Assembly: GCA_017527945.1 (NCBI GenBank) | Contig: JAFXPL010000057.1 | Coordinates: forward strand, 3,138 to 67,137 | From: Bacteroidales bacterium | GTDB lineage: Bacteria > Bacteroidota > Bacteroidia > Bacteroidales > WCHB1-69 | DNA length: 64,000 nt | Direction: 5' to 3' | Shown: positions 1 through 8,851 of the stretch, one piece after another | Numbering within the stretch: the first letter of the stretch is position 1 | How the letters are laid out: each line of letters opens with the position of its first letter | The notes under the pieces: model-generated | Seen by the model: only the letters and a program-made list of their open reading frames with translations | What the model was told of the DNA's origin: nothing | Databases searched by the model: none | Program-made: the position numbers and the translations under genes

Positions 1-73
1 ATACACTTTTTCCATCAAGAGAAATGCTATAGAAAAAATATATTTGACATACACTTTGTGTTATTTATTTTTG

Positions 74-81
74 TATCTTTG
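74..81 (+). promoter_or_regulatory. -7 promoter element of higBA
   Basis: TATCTTTG matches the Bacteroidetes -7 consensus TAnnTTTG. It lies about 30 bases before the GTG start at 112 and is the main reason for preferring that start over the in-frame GTG at 58. TTTG occurs at 43-46 and 55-58, but neither spacing is ideal for a -33 box. Confidence 0.6.
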
Positions 82-111
82 CGGTCTAAAATTCAAACTA
101 AATTTGAACTA

Positions 112-444
112 GTGAAGATATCGTTTGTTGACCATAACCTAAAGAAATACGCATCCAATGAGAAGGTGTGCAAAAAGAAGCTCGGAGAAAAACGAGCGAA
201 TCTGTTTCTGCGCCGTATCAGTGAGTTGACAGCCGCTAACACGCTTGAGGATGTGCGTTATCTGCCAGGTCATTATCACGAATTGACAAACGACAGGAAA
301 GGCCAATGGGCCTGCGATTTGGACCAACCATATCGTTTGATTTTCAGACCTTCTGACGAACCCATACCCGAAGATGAATATCATCGTTTTATTTGGGCGG
401 AGATAATAGGGGTTGATATTATGGAAATTATTGATTACCATTGA
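112..444 (+). CDS. higB: HigB/RelE-type mRNA interferase toxin
   Basis: This is a 110-residue toxin of the HigB 'killer' family (RelE fold), whose known members cut mRNA on the ribosome. The family signature is visible in the middle, with a LPGHYHEL segment followed by NDRKGQWACDL and a PYRLIF strand, close to the 'L..GDRKGQ....YRICF' pattern of HigB. The GTG at 112 is chosen because the -7 element at 74-81 lies between it and the earlier in-frame GTG at 58. The antitoxin gene starts 13 bases after the stop, so the two form the usual toxin-first higBA operon. Function is inferred from family resemblance and gene order. Confidence 0.82.
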   Translation: MKISFVDHNLKKYASNEKVCKKKLGEKRANLFLRRISELTAANTLEDVRYLPGHYHELTNDRKGQWACDLDQPYRLIFRPSDEPIPEDEYHRFIWAEIIGVDIMEIIDYH

Positions 445-457
445 AAAAGAAAAAAAT

Positions 458-1567
458 ATGTCTAATAGAAAACATTTCAAACTGGTTTACGCTTATCACC
501 CGGGGGAGACGCTGCGGGAGAAGCTTCAAGAAATGGAGATGAGCGTCAAAGAATTCGCCATTCGGACGACAAAACCCGAAAAGACCATCAATGCTGTGTT
601 GATTGGCGAAAGTGCTGTCACGCCCGACATGTCTATTGCATTTGAGCAAATCACCAGAATACCTGCTCATTTTTGGTTGAATCTTCAACGCAATTTTGAC
701 GAATACGTGGCACGACAGAAGCGCGAGGCAATATGTCAGGACGCACAGACTATTGAATGGGCAAAACGATTCCCTTACGCGGCCATGGCGAATCTGGGCT
801 GGGTTGAGAAAACACGAATCTTGTCAGAAAAAATCATGAATCTGCTCTCCTTTTTCAGAATCACTTCCGTCAAGGCGTGGGAAGACTATTTCATGAACCA
901 AGCCCTGAAATCCGCGTTCAGAATTTCGCTCTCAAGTACCAAGGATCCATACGCGATATCCGCATGGTTACGGCAGGGGGAAATCCAAGCTGCAGAAGGC
1001 AAAACGAAAAATCCTTATTCGGAAGCCGCTCTAAAAGGAATTATGCCAAAAATATTCTCGTTCGTCAAAGACCAGCCAGATGATTTCGCCTTACAACTCA
1101 GCAATTTATGTTCTGAAGCCGGTGTAAAAATCCTCTATACGGCACACATTCCGCATGCTCCAATCAATGGTTGCACGCGATGGATTGACAATGTACCCTG
1201 TATCCAAATGACTGACAAACAGAAGCGGAATGACGTGTTCTGGTTCTCTTTTTTTCACGAAATAGGACATATATTGTTGCATGGGAAAAAGGATGTTTTT
1301 CTGGAAGATGCTGAGCACCGGGAAACACTTAAACAAAAAGAGGAAGAAGCAGACCGGTTCGCGGCAGAACAACTTCTCAGCCAAAATGCCGAAAATGAGA
1401 TTGTCCGAGAATTGGATGGCGCCCAACCGACAAAACAATTCATTGTCGATCAAGCAAATCGATACCAGACTCACCCCGCCATCATTGTCGGTCGTCTGCA
1501 GCATAATGGCATTATACGACAGGATTCCGCTTTGAACAGTTTCAAAGTCCCTGTCAATTTGTTTTGA
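458..1567 (+). CDS. higA: HigA-type antitoxin fused to an ImmA/IrrE metallopeptidase domain
   Basis: The protein has 369 residues. The N-terminal ~90 form an XRE-type helix-turn-helix of the HigA class (YHPGETLREKLQEMEMSVKE near residues 10-30). The C-terminal half contains the zinc-peptidase motif HEIGH at residues 267-271, typical of ImmA/IrrE proteases that cleave repressors or antitoxins. The ATG at 458 follows an A-rich stretch just after the toxin stop; an upstream in-frame start at 413 would overlap the toxin. It probably neutralises the upstream HigB and represses the pair's promoter. The peptidase domain might let the antitoxin process itself or a partner, but its substrate is unknown. 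Confidence 0.8.
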   Translation: MSNRKHFKLVYAYHPGETLREKLQEMEMSVKEFAIRTTKPEKTINAVLIGESAVTPDMSIAFEQITRIPAHFWLNLQRNFDEYVARQKREAICQDAQTIEWAKRFPYAAMANLGWVEKTRILSEKIMNLLSFFRITSVKAWEDYFMNQALKSAFRISLSSTKDPYAISAWLRQGEIQAAEGKTKNPYSEAALKGIMPKIFSFVKDQPDDFALQLSNLCSEAGVKILYTAHIPHAPINGCTRWIDNVPCIQMTDKQKRNDVFWFSFFHEIGHILLHGKKDVFLEDAEHRETLKQKEEEADRFAAEQLLSQNAENEIVRELDGAQPTKQFIVDQANRYQTHPAIIVGRLQHNGIIRQDSALNSFKVPVNLF

Positions 1568-1611
1568 AACAACGCCATAAAAAAAATCGCAAAATTCGCC
1601 GACAAAAATCG

Positions 1612-1619
1612 TATCTTTG
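1612..1619 (+). promoter_or_regulatory. -7 promoter element of the DUF4301 gene
   Basis: TATCTTTG followed by CCGCG, 24 bases before the ATG at 1643, is a good match to the Bacteroidetes -7 consensus. Confidence 0.65.
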
Positions 1620-1642
1620 CCGCGAACAAAAACCCCACGATT

Positions 1643-3139
1643 ATGCAATTGGAATTCAACTTTGAAGATAAGGAATTTATGGCGCAGCGCGGCAGCGACC
1701 CCGCCCAGGTGGAACAGCAGTTCGCCAACTTCGAGAAGGGCTTCCCCTTCGCCGACATCGACCGGCCCGCGACCGTGGATGACGGCATCCTGCGCCTCGA
1801 CGAGGACCAGGTGGCCGAACTGGAGGCCGAATACCCCTACGCCATCGAAGGCAAGAAAATCGAGAAGTTCGTGCCCGCGTCCGGTGCCGCCTCCCGCATG
1901 TTCAAGGACCTCTACGCCCTGCTGAACGAGAACTTGGACGACAAACAACAGGAGCTGGCGAAGACCTTCCTCGCCACCCTGCCCCGCTACCCGTTCTACG
2001 AGGCACTCAAGCAGGTCATGGCCAACAAAGGCCTCGATCTCGACACCGAAATCCAGAAAGGCGACTTCCGCCTCATCATCCAATATCTCCTTGAGAAAGA
2101 GGGACTTAATTACGGAAACCTGCCCAAGGGTCTGCTCCTTTTCCACCGCTACGACAACGAAATCCGCACCGCCATCGAAGAGCATTTCGTGGAGGCCGCG
2201 CTCTACGCCACCTCCGGCACCGACGCCTACCTGCACTTCACCGTCTCCGAGCACCATTTGGAGCTCTTCAAGGCGAAAGTGGCGGAAATCCAGCCCGTGT
2301 ATGAGGAGCGTTTCGGGGTGAAATACCACGTCACCTTCTCCATGCAGGCCGCTTCCACCGACACCTTGGCGGCCACGGAAGACAACCTGCCCTTCCGCGA
2401 CGAGAACGGACGGCTGCTCTTCCGTCCCGGCGGCCACGGCGCGCTCATCCACAACGTCAACGACCGCGACGCCGACATCCTCTTCGTGAAGAACATCGAC
2501 AACGTCACCAAGGACCAGAACGTCGTGACCACGGTCATATACAAGAAAGTGCTGGCCGCGTATCTGTCGCAGCTGCAAAGCATCCAGTTCACCTACCTGC
2601 GGGCGTTGGAGAGCGGCGACGTGGACCCGATGGACTTGTGCGAGATCATTGACTTCGCGCAGGACAAGCTGATGATCCAGGTGGGCGAGCAACCCACGCC
2701 GGAGGAACTTTTCGACCTGATGAACAGACCGTTGCGCGTGTGCGGCATGGTGAAGAACGAGGGCGAGCCCGGCGGCGGCCCCTTCTGGGTGCGCGACTCC
2801 GAGGGTCGCTGCTCGCTGCAGATCGTGGAATCGTCGCAGATTGACAAGAACGACCCCGAAAAGGCGGCCATCATGGCGAAGGCCACGCACTTCAACCCCG
2901 TCGATATGGTCTGCGCCATCAAGGACTACAAGGGCGAGAAGTTCGACCTGCTGCAGTACGTGGACCCGGCCACGGGATTCATCTCCTCGAAGTCATACAA
3001 TGGCAAGACACTGAAAGCCATGGAGTTGCCCGGTCTCTGGAACGGAGCAATGGCCGACTGGATCACCGTGTTCGTGGAGGTGCCATTGGCTACGTTCAAC
3101 CCCGTGAAGACCGTGTTCGACCTGCTGAAGCGGAACTAA
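1643..3139 (+). CDS. DUF4301 family protein
   Basis: This 498-residue protein begins MQLEFNFEDKEF and carries PASGAASRMFKDLY near residue 80, typical of the DUF4301 family, which is common in Bacteroidetes and has no established biochemical role. There is no signal peptide or membrane segment, so it is probably cytoplasmic. The coding region is much more GC-rich than the toxin-antitoxin pair before it, which marks a return to core-genome composition. It has its own promoter and ends convergently with the PreA-like gene. Family assignment is from recognised sequence; function is unknown. Confidence 0.8.
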   Translation: MQLEFNFEDKEFMAQRGSDPAQVEQQFANFEKGFPFADIDRPATVDDGILRLDEDQVAELEAEYPYAIEGKKIEKFVPASGAASRMFKDLYALLNENLDDKQQELAKTFLATLPRYPFYEALKQVMANKGLDLDTEIQKGDFRLIIQYLLEKEGLNYGNLPKGLLLFHRYDNEIRTAIEEHFVEAALYATSGTDAYLHFTVSEHHLELFKAKVAEIQPVYEERFGVKYHVTFSMQAASTDTLAATEDNLPFRDENGRLLFRPGGHGALIHNVNDRDADILFVKNIDNVTKDQNVVTTVIYKKVLAAYLSQLQSIQFTYLRALESGDVDPMDLCEIIDFAQDKLMIQVGEQPTPEELFDLMNRPLRVCGMVKNEGEPGGGPFWVRDSEGRCSLQIVESSQIDKNDPEKAAIMAKATHFNPVDMVCAIKDYKGEKFDLLQYVDPATGFISSKSYNGKTLKAMELPGLWNGAMADWITVFVEVPLATFNPVKTVFDLLKRN

Positions 3140-3158
3140 GAACTAAGAACTGCCTTTG

Positions 3159-3198
3159 GTTGTCCTGGTTGTCGTCAATTGAGAGACGGGCGGGACAA
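3159..3198. repeat. 40-bp interspersed repeat, copy 1
   Basis: This matches 31218-31257 at 34 of 40 positions without gaps, with a shared core GTTGTCGTCAATTG. Each copy starts about 20 bases after the stop of a plus-strand gene. Here it fills the gap between two convergent stop codons. Confidence 0.7.
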
Positions 3199-4734
3199 TC
3201 ACTCCCGCTTCCCGATCCTTTTCGACACCCCGATGGCGGATACCGGGCAGACCAGCCGGCACAGGTGGCAGCCAACGCATTTCGCGCCCACAAGACGCGG
3301 GCGTCGGCTCTCCGCATCGAATGTGAGGGCCTGGTGGCCGCCGTCGCGACAGGAGATGTAACACCGGCCGCAGCCGATGCATTTCCCGTGGTCGAACACC
3401 GGCAGCACTTTCGTGTCGCGGTCCAGGTCGGAGGCGGACACAAACGACGGCACCCTTTCGCCGACAATATCCTCAAGACGCTCGATGCCACGCTCTTGCA
3501 GATACGTCTGCATTCCGGAGATGAGATCGTCGATGATACGGTAACCGTACTGCATGACAGCGGTGCACACCTGCACGTTGCGGCAACCGAGCTGCATGAA
3601 TTCCACCGCATCGCGCCAAGTCTCGATGCCGCCGATGCCGCTGAACTCGATATTCTCGTTTTTCGGAAGCCGGGTGTTGCTGGCCGGATACGACTGGGCA
3701 ATCTTGACTTTGTCATCGTTGTGCTGCCTGTTCACGACCGGATTCTGCGCCATTTCGAGGATAAACCGCAGGGCGATGGGCTTCACGGCACGCCCCGAGT
3801 AGCCTGAAACGGTCCATTTGTCATCAACTTTGGATTCCGGAGACATGGTCACGCTTTTGATGGTGTTGATGGCCGAGACGGCATCGGCGCCGGCGAAGTA
3901 GGATGCCAGGAGCGGGTGGTTCATTTGCGTGATGTTGGGCGTCATCTTGGGAATGACGGGGATGCTGACGTGGTGTTTCACGTAGGTGGTGTAGTACGCC
4001 ACGAGTTCCACATTCTGGCCCACGTCGCTGCCCATGCCCGCAAGGCGCATCTGCGGACACGAGAAGTTCAGCTCCACGGCGTCACAGCCAGACTCCTCGG
4101 CCATTTTCGCCAAATCAATCCAATCCTCCTCAAATTCACCCATGATGCTGGCCACGACCACCTTGGACGGATATTGCTGTTTCAGCCGGCGCAGTATCCC
4201 GAAATCGACCTCGTAGGGGTTCTCGCTCAGCTGTTCCATATTCCGGAAACCGGTGATTTGCGGGCCCTCCTTGACCGCATCGAAGCGGGGCGACACCTCG
4301 TGGATGTCCTGCTTGCAGATGGTCTTGTAGAAGACTCCCGCCCAGCCCATGTCGAAGGCGCGGGCCACCATCTCGTAGTTGGTGCAGATGGCCGACGAGG
4401 CGAGAAAGAACGGGTTTTCGCAGGGTATGCCGCAGAAAGTGATGGCGAGACTGGGAGCCTGCCCTTGGGGTTCAACGGCTTCGCGCTTGGCCGCGTTCAA
4501 CAACTCGCGTATGCGGATCGGCCGGTCGTAGTGGATGCAGGCCTGTTCGGCGCGTTCGAAGTCGGCGTCGGTGCAGCCGTCCAGCCACTTTCCGACATTC
4601 TTCGCGTTGTCGAACCGGATCGCGCGGATGGCGCGTGCGGGATCTCCTTTCCCGCAAGCCTTTGTGCAGGGCGCGTCCTCGCATAGCAAACAGCGGGCCG
4701 CCTCTTCGTGGACAGGTATTTGGCGCTGATTCAT
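3199..4734 (-). CDS. preA: PreA-like dihydropyrimidine dehydrogenase with extra N-terminal and C-terminal Fe-S modules
   Basis: The protein is 511 residues long from the ATG at 4734; a TTG five codons upstream is less likely. The N-terminal ~90 residues contain CLLCEDAPCTKAC, resembling the Fe-S entry domain of dihydropyrimidine dehydrogenase and glutamate synthase small subunits. The centre is a dihydroorotate-dehydrogenase-type FMN barrel (VELNFSCPQMR, GIGGIETWRDA). The C terminus holds two 4Fe-4S clusters (CIGCGRCYISC and CVGCHLCRLVC). It should reduce uracil/thymine or run the reverse oxidation with electrons from NAD(P)H or ferredoxin. No PreT partner is adjacent, so the electron donor is unclear. 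Confidence 0.82.
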   Translation of the reverse strand: MNQRQIPVHEEAARCLLCEDAPCTKACGKGDPARAIRAIRFDNAKNVGKWLDGCTDADFERAEQACIHYDRPIRIRELLNAAKREAVEPQGQAPSLAITFCGIPCENPFFLASSAICTNYEMVARAFDMGWAGVFYKTICKQDIHEVSPRFDAVKEGPQITGFRNMEQLSENPYEVDFGILRRLKQQYPSKVVVASIMGEFEEDWIDLAKMAEESGCDAVELNFSCPQMRLAGMGSDVGQNVELVAYYTTYVKHHVSIPVIPKMTPNITQMNHPLLASYFAGADAVSAINTIKSVTMSPESKVDDKWTVSGYSGRAVKPIALRFILEMAQNPVVNRQHNDDKVKIAQSYPASNTRLPKNENIEFSGIGGIETWRDAVEFMQLGCRNVQVCTAVMQYGYRIIDDLISGMQTYLQERGIERLEDIVGERVPSFVSASDLDRDTKVLPVFDHGKCIGCGRCYISCRDGGHQALTFDAESRRPRLVGAKCVGCHLCRLVCPVSAIGVSKRIGKRE

Positions 4735-4781
4735 AATGGATATTTGCAAAGGTGTGGTTTCTTCTCGTTCATTTCAGCTTG

Positions 4782-4789
4782 CAAAAATA
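4782..4789 (-). promoter_or_regulatory. -7 promoter element of the preA-like gene
   Basis: TATTTTTG on the minus strand, followed by CAAG, 48 bases before the ATG at 4734. Confidence 0.6.
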
Positions 4790-5047
4790 ACATTTTCAAA
4801 TTATCGGGGCATCCCCGGAGAAAAATTTCCCCTTCTGACCCCGTGCGCGACGCACCATTCCGCAAGTGCTGCTTCGCTGTTTTTTTGGATCATAGTCAAT
4901 AGGCTTAAAAACAGACAAATCTGCATAAAAATTGCGCGAATAGTATTGACGGCTTTATCAACAGGAGGTTTCTTGGCTTCAAAGTCGGATTTCCACGTTG
5001 TGGAATCCATGCATGTAAATATGTTTAACGGAGCAAAGTATTTTTAT

Positions 5048-5055
5048 TATTTTTG
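5048..5055 (+). promoter_or_regulatory. -7 promoter element of abiEi-abiEii
   Basis: TATTTTTG followed by CACTTG, 33 bases before the ATG at 5088. Confidence 0.65.
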
Positions 5056-5087
5056 CACTTGAAAAATTATCAAAATTTCAAAGGTGT

Positions 5088-5702
5088 ATGGACAAGAAAC
5101 ATTCTGCCAATGAAGGAGTTCCGCTTCGAGAACGTATTGAGGCGTTGCCAAATGACAGCGTGCTGTTCCGTTCCGATTTCCCAGAGTTTCATCCCGAGTT
5201 TGTTGGAGAGACTTTGGCGGAACTAACGCGCGAAGGTGTATTGGTGAAATTAGCCCAGGGCATCTATGCGAAGCCGTCTAAGAGTAGATACGGGATAGTG
5301 CTTCCTTCGGTAAATAAAATAGTGAGAGCCATTGCTTATAGAGACAATGCAAAGGTTTTGCCTTCAGGCATGACGGCATTGAATGTGCTGGGACTTTCAA
5401 CACAAGTACCAATGGATTACACCTATCTAACCACTGGCAGCGAGCGCACCATAAAGCTTACCAATTGCCAAATCAAGCTGAAACGCGGTGTGCCCAAAAA
5501 TTTCTGCTATGAGACAGGTCTCATCGGCCTGCTGGTACAAGCTTTGAAGGCATTAAAACAAGAAAATGTTGGAGATAATGAATTGCGGGTGATTCGTGAA
5601 CTCATCACAATGGAACCCGACAAGGATGCTCTGGCAAAGGACGTGGATATGATGCCTGCATGGATGAAACGGATTGTGAAACCGATGCTAAAAACTAAAT
5701 AG
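5088..5702 (+). CDS. abiEi: AbiEi-type antitoxin (DUF6088-like)
   Basis: This 204-residue protein has an N-terminal winged-helix region (LRERIEALPNDSVLFRSDF, then LAELTREGVLVKLAQGIYAK at about residues 45-65), followed by the domain found in AbiEi/DUF6088 antitoxins. Three bases separate its stop from the nucleotidyltransferase toxin gene, the standard order for AbiE type IV toxin-antitoxin systems. AbiEi represses its own operon and counters AbiEii without direct binding in characterised systems. The strong -7 element just upstream serves both genes. The pair converges on the large minus-strand operon. Confidence 0.85.
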   Translation: MDKKHSANEGVPLRERIEALPNDSVLFRSDFPEFHPEFVGETLAELTREGVLVKLAQGIYAKPSKSRYGIVLPSVNKIVRAIAYRDNAKVLPSGMTALNVLGLSTQVPMDYTYLTTGSERTIKLTNCQIKLKRGVPKNFCYETGLIGLLVQALKALKQENVGDNELRVIRELITMEPDKDALAKDVDMMPAWMKRIVKPMLKTK

Positions 5703-5705
5703 GCT

Positions 5706-6728
5706 ATGAGAAAATTGTGGATAGACAATGATTTGGTTGACCGTCTGGCAATGTTACAGCAAACAGAGATAGATCATCCAGGAATCAATCAGGTGGCAAT
5801 AGAAAAAGACTGGTGGGTGACCGTAGTGCTAAAGGCTTTGTTCCAAACAGAATGTCGTGAATCGCTACTGTTCAAGGGCGGCACGTCGCTCTACAAAGGA
5901 TTTCACCTCATCGAACGTTTTTCCGAAGACATTGACCTGTCCATCAGCCATTCTTTCTTTGGAATAGAGCATACCAACAAAAACCAGCGCGACAAGTTGC
6001 GCAAGACGGCTCGGAGATATATCCATGAAGTCCTTTCCAAACAACTGGATCTCAACTTGAAGAACATGGGTGTTTCTGGATACAACGTAGAGAATGTGGA
6101 CCGGTGGCAGGACGACATGGGCGAATGGCATCCGATTGATTCAGACAAAGATCCAACTGTCATTATCCTACAATATCCTTCCGTTTTGGAAGATGAGATC
6201 AATTATATTCCGCCACGAGTCAAAATTGAAATCAGTTGTTTGTCTATGGACGAGCCCACGGTAGAACGAGAAGTCCACTCGCTGATTGGCGACAGTTTTT
6301 CCGTTGAAGATAATGGAGCTCGGAGCACGATAAAAACAGTTTTGCCCACTCGCACATTTCTGGAAAAGGTACTCCTACTCGCGGAGGAATTCCAAAAAGA
6401 GAGGCCAAGAAGTGTACGCATGTCGCGTCATTTATATGATTTGGAGAAATTGATGGACACCCAATATGGTCTTGGCGCTTTGGCGAACCGCACGCTCTAT
6501 GACGCCATAGTGGAGCATCGCAGGGCATATTATGCTTTGAAGTATGTCAACTACACTCTATTGCAACCCTCCACCATCAACTTTATGATTCCAGAGCAAC
6601 ACAAAGAGGAATGGCAAGCTGACTACACAAATATGAGACGTTTCTTCATTTACGGCCAGTCACTGGATTTTGACATGCTGATGGATCGGATGGCAGAATT
6701 GCAGATGAGGGTGAGGAATATGGGATAA
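5706..6728 (+). CDS. abiEii: AbiEii-type nucleotidyltransferase toxin
   Basis: The 340 residues match the AbiEii/DUF1814 family. The nucleotidyltransferase signature is clear: FKGGTSLYKGF near residues 56-66, then SEDIDLSI near 74-81, supplying the G-[GS]-T/S and D-x-D elements. Characterised relatives transfer nucleotides onto tRNA and cause abortive infection. It is co-transcribed with abiEi (3-base gap). All expected motifs are present and the length is normal, so it looks intact. Confidence 0.87.
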   Translation: MRKLWIDNDLVDRLAMLQQTEIDHPGINQVAIEKDWWVTVVLKALFQTECRESLLFKGGTSLYKGFHLIERFSEDIDLSISHSFFGIEHTNKNQRDKLRKTARRYIHEVLSKQLDLNLKNMGVSGYNVENVDRWQDDMGEWHPIDSDKDPTVIILQYPSVLEDEINYIPPRVKIEISCLSMDEPTVEREVHSLIGDSFSVEDNGARSTIKTVLPTRTFLEKVLLLAEEFQKERPRSVRMSRHLYDLEKLMDTQYGLGALANRTLYDAIVEHRRAYYALKYVNYTLLQPSTINFMIPEQHKEEWQADYTNMRRFFIYGQSLDFDMLMDRMAELQMRVRNMG

Positions 6729-6841
6729 CATTCTCTGGTCCCCAAAAAAGGTTATCGTCATTTATAGTGCAAGGATAAAATCCATCATCCAAACCGCTCT
6801 CCTTGTTCAGATCCAGCAACAACGCGAAAGCGACACGAAAG

Positions 6842-7636
6842 TCAACGCACCCAAAGCCCGACTTCAACCTCATCTTCAATGGTTTCTTCCACGGCATCAT
6901 CCAAAAATCCAAAGAAGTCATAACCCGTGAAAGATTCGACAGCGTTCACCGATTGGGCAGTTCCAGCAATGGTTACGGAGTCGGGATTGTTGGGGCAGAG
7001 GAAGGCGATGGTGTGGTAGCCATCGTCGTCGGATACCAGAAAAGCCTTGAAGAAGCTGTCGGGAACCGGAATGGCGTGGATACCGAAAGTTTGTAACTGT
7101 GACGAGGTAAACACGGGACCGCACACAATCATCACCGAATCGTATCTGACGGCCAACTTTCGAGCCAGATTCTCAATCTGGTGCCAAACGCCGTTGTTCA
7201 TCTCCTTGTTTTGGGGACAGATGTTGGTAAAGTAGTCGCTCTCTTTCACCGCCTGTTCCGACCATTTCATATCTTGCCATCGTGCCATGTGTCCTCTCAC
7301 CCACCCCGAGCCGCTGTAATCCTCGTTTGTGGCTTGGGGGAGACTTAGATTCGGGTCTGGCATGAAACAGCGTGGAATTTTGGGGGTATGTTTTGTCTGC
7401 TCAACCTGCTCGGCCGTCAAAGTATAAGATACCCAATCGGGTTGGCGGGTTGAGGGGTTGTAGGAGACGGTGAAACCTGTATAATGGATAATGGTTGAGG
7501 ATTGCTGTTTTTCGTAACGTTTTCCTTGCTGTTGCGTGTCCACTAACGGATGCGGCCGATTAGGAGGCACACAAGTAATGAGTAACGACGTAATCAACAG
7601 CAAGCAGAGACTACTTCTTTGGAAGATTGTTAACAT
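6842..7636 (-). CDS. NUC1-type (Serratia nuclease fold) DNA/RNA endonuclease lipoprotein with altered DRGH motif
   Basis: The protein is 264 residues from the ATG at 7636. The N terminus is a lipoprotein signal with Cys22 in the lipobox (SLLITC). Body motifs are those of non-specific ββα-Me nucleases: SYNPSTRQPDWVSYTLTAEQ, then a DRGH-like motif reading VRGH at 113-116, then TNICPQN and NNGVW at 137-151. The catalytic His116 and the metal-binding Asn of NICPQN are kept, but the usual Asp is Val. It is last in the 14-gene minus-strand operon. A lipid anchor puts the nuclease outside the cytoplasm. It could attack incoming DNA or act as an envelope effector; activity is uncertain because of the Asp loss. 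Confidence 0.78.
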   Translation of the reverse strand: MLTIFQRSSLCLLLITSLLITCVPPNRPHPLVDTQQQGKRYEKQQSSTIIHYTGFTVSYNPSTRQPDWVSYTLTAEQVEQTKHTPKIPRCFMPDPNLSLPQATNEDYSGSGWVRGHMARWQDMKWSEQAVKESDYFTNICPQNKEMNNGVWHQIENLARKLAVRYDSVMIVCGPVFTSSQLQTFGIHAIPVPDSFFKAFLVSDDDGYHTIAFLCPNNPDSVTIAGTAQSVNAVESFTGYDFFGFLDDAVEETIEDEVEVGLWVR

Positions 7637-7667
7637 ATCAATGAATGGTTTCACAATGTTTATATAC

Positions 7668-8762
7668 CTATTGATTGACAATTTGGAGCAGACACAGCAC
7701 AAACCAACTGTCGAAGCCTTGCAACACCAACCGTTTTGCATCGCCTTCCTTGTGAACCTCAATCCCATCTGTATAGGGAGTGATGCCGATCAGTTTTGCG
7801 AAAGGCACTTTGACGGCTTTTGTTGGGGATTGGAAAATCAGATGCTTGTTGGTCACATAAAGTTCCCCTGTCCCCATGTTGTTCATGTAACTATGTTCTA
7901 CGGGCTTCCCTTTCATTTTACCCGTGCGCAAAGTTACTCCTTTGATTACGCGAACACTGACACCATTGTGACGGCCTACATACTCTTTTTCTATCTTTTC
8001 CTGATACAATGTCACATTGTTATATGACCAAAGCAAGGATTCTCCTTTACCCAACACGATAGGCAGCATTGAATGTTGATTTGGTAGATTGCCGGCTTGT
8101 ATATTGTTTAAGATGCTGTTTTGTGCAATTCTGGTGATGCTTCCGCTCTGATACTTAACTGGCAGATTTTGGACTTGTATATTCAGTGCAGCCATGTACT
8201 GGTTCAAAAGATGTTCCTCTTTTCCTGACAATTGACCATCTTTCAAAAAGTTGTCGGCAGCCTTGTTGAGCATATAGTGATAAGTCTCATTAATATCGTC
8301 AGGAAGAATGGGAAGTGCGCTGATAACTTTGTGAATACGATCTTGCATTTGGGCAATGTCAATGGCACCAGTGAAATAGTCGGCGATATGTCCCTTAATG
8401 ATTTTCTGCGACAACCGTGTTATTGCACCTAATTGGTTCGCGTCGGAATAAGACACTTTGAACTGGATCAGGAACTGCGAGACCATTTGCAAGATTGACG
8501 CGGAGAACGGTCTGTGCAGCGAATCAGCGTATCGGTCGATAGCCGCTCCCGCAATATTTGCGATATCCTCTCTGTTCAGGTAATGTTCCTTAACCAACTG
8601 TTGATATTCTTGGAGAATAGTTGTGACCCCGTTGGGATTTCGGAAATAATCGTCCACAAGCGTACGTAACCGCACAAGCCCCTGGGTATGTTTCGTTTCG
8701 CATTCTTTATGACAGTCGGAAAAGAGTCCGACTTTTTGTCCACAGTATTTACAGGTTCTCAT
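7668..8762 (-). CDS. Zinc-ribbon, helical and PH-like domain protein
   Basis: This is 364 residues from the ATG at 8762 (a TTG three codons upstream is possible). Residues 4-21 form a small zinc ribbon (CKYCGQK...CHKEC). The middle is helical, with a segment FLKDGQLSGKEEHLL reminiscent of TerB-like helices. The last ~110 residues form a β-rich domain (GELYVTNKHLIFQSP, VPFAKLIGITPY) typical of bacterial PH/GRAM-like domains that bind membranes or partner proteins. The nuclease gene starts 31 bases downstream. It may be an adaptor that brings the system to the membrane; the specific role is unknown. Confidence 0.6.
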   Translation of the reverse strand: MRTCKYCGQKVGLFSDCHKECETKHTQGLVRLRTLVDDYFRNPNGVTTILQEYQQLVKEHYLNREDIANIAGAAIDRYADSLHRPFSASILQMVSQFLIQFKVSYSDANQLGAITRLSQKIIKGHIADYFTGAIDIAQMQDRIHKVISALPILPDDINETYHYMLNKAADNFLKDGQLSGKEEHLLNQYMAALNIQVQNLPVKYQSGSITRIAQNSILNNIQAGNLPNQHSMLPIVLGKGESLLWSYNNVTLYQEKIEKEYVGRHNGVSVRVIKGVTLRTGKMKGKPVEHSYMNNMGTGELYVTNKHLIFQSPTKAVKVPFAKLIGITPYTDGIEVHKEGDAKRLVLQGFDSWFVLCLLQIVNQ

Positions 8763-8851
8763 AATTTTCAAATAATATTCCTAAAAAGACACCTTCTATA
8801 ATTGGATAATCACTTTGACAAATTGTTCTTTGATTGATTTAAGATATTTCA

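Larger units (their letters stand above)
4735..5087. other. Divergent intergenic region between preA-like gene and abiEi
   Basis: About 350 bases without a gene. It holds opposed promoter elements for the flanking genes (minus strand 4782-4789, plus strand 5048-5055). I see no convincing coding frame or RNA structure in the remainder. Confidence 0.6.

Noticed and set aside
1106..2890. A 594-codon minus-strand frame opposite DUF4301
   Set aside because: No recognisable motif, and it overlaps two convincing plus-strand genes across their intergenic promoter.
6646..6921. A minus-strand frame extending past the nuclease stop codon
   Set aside because: It might hint at a frameshift in the nuclease, but the ~45 residues past the stop match no nuclease motif I recognise, and the core motifs are all before the stop.
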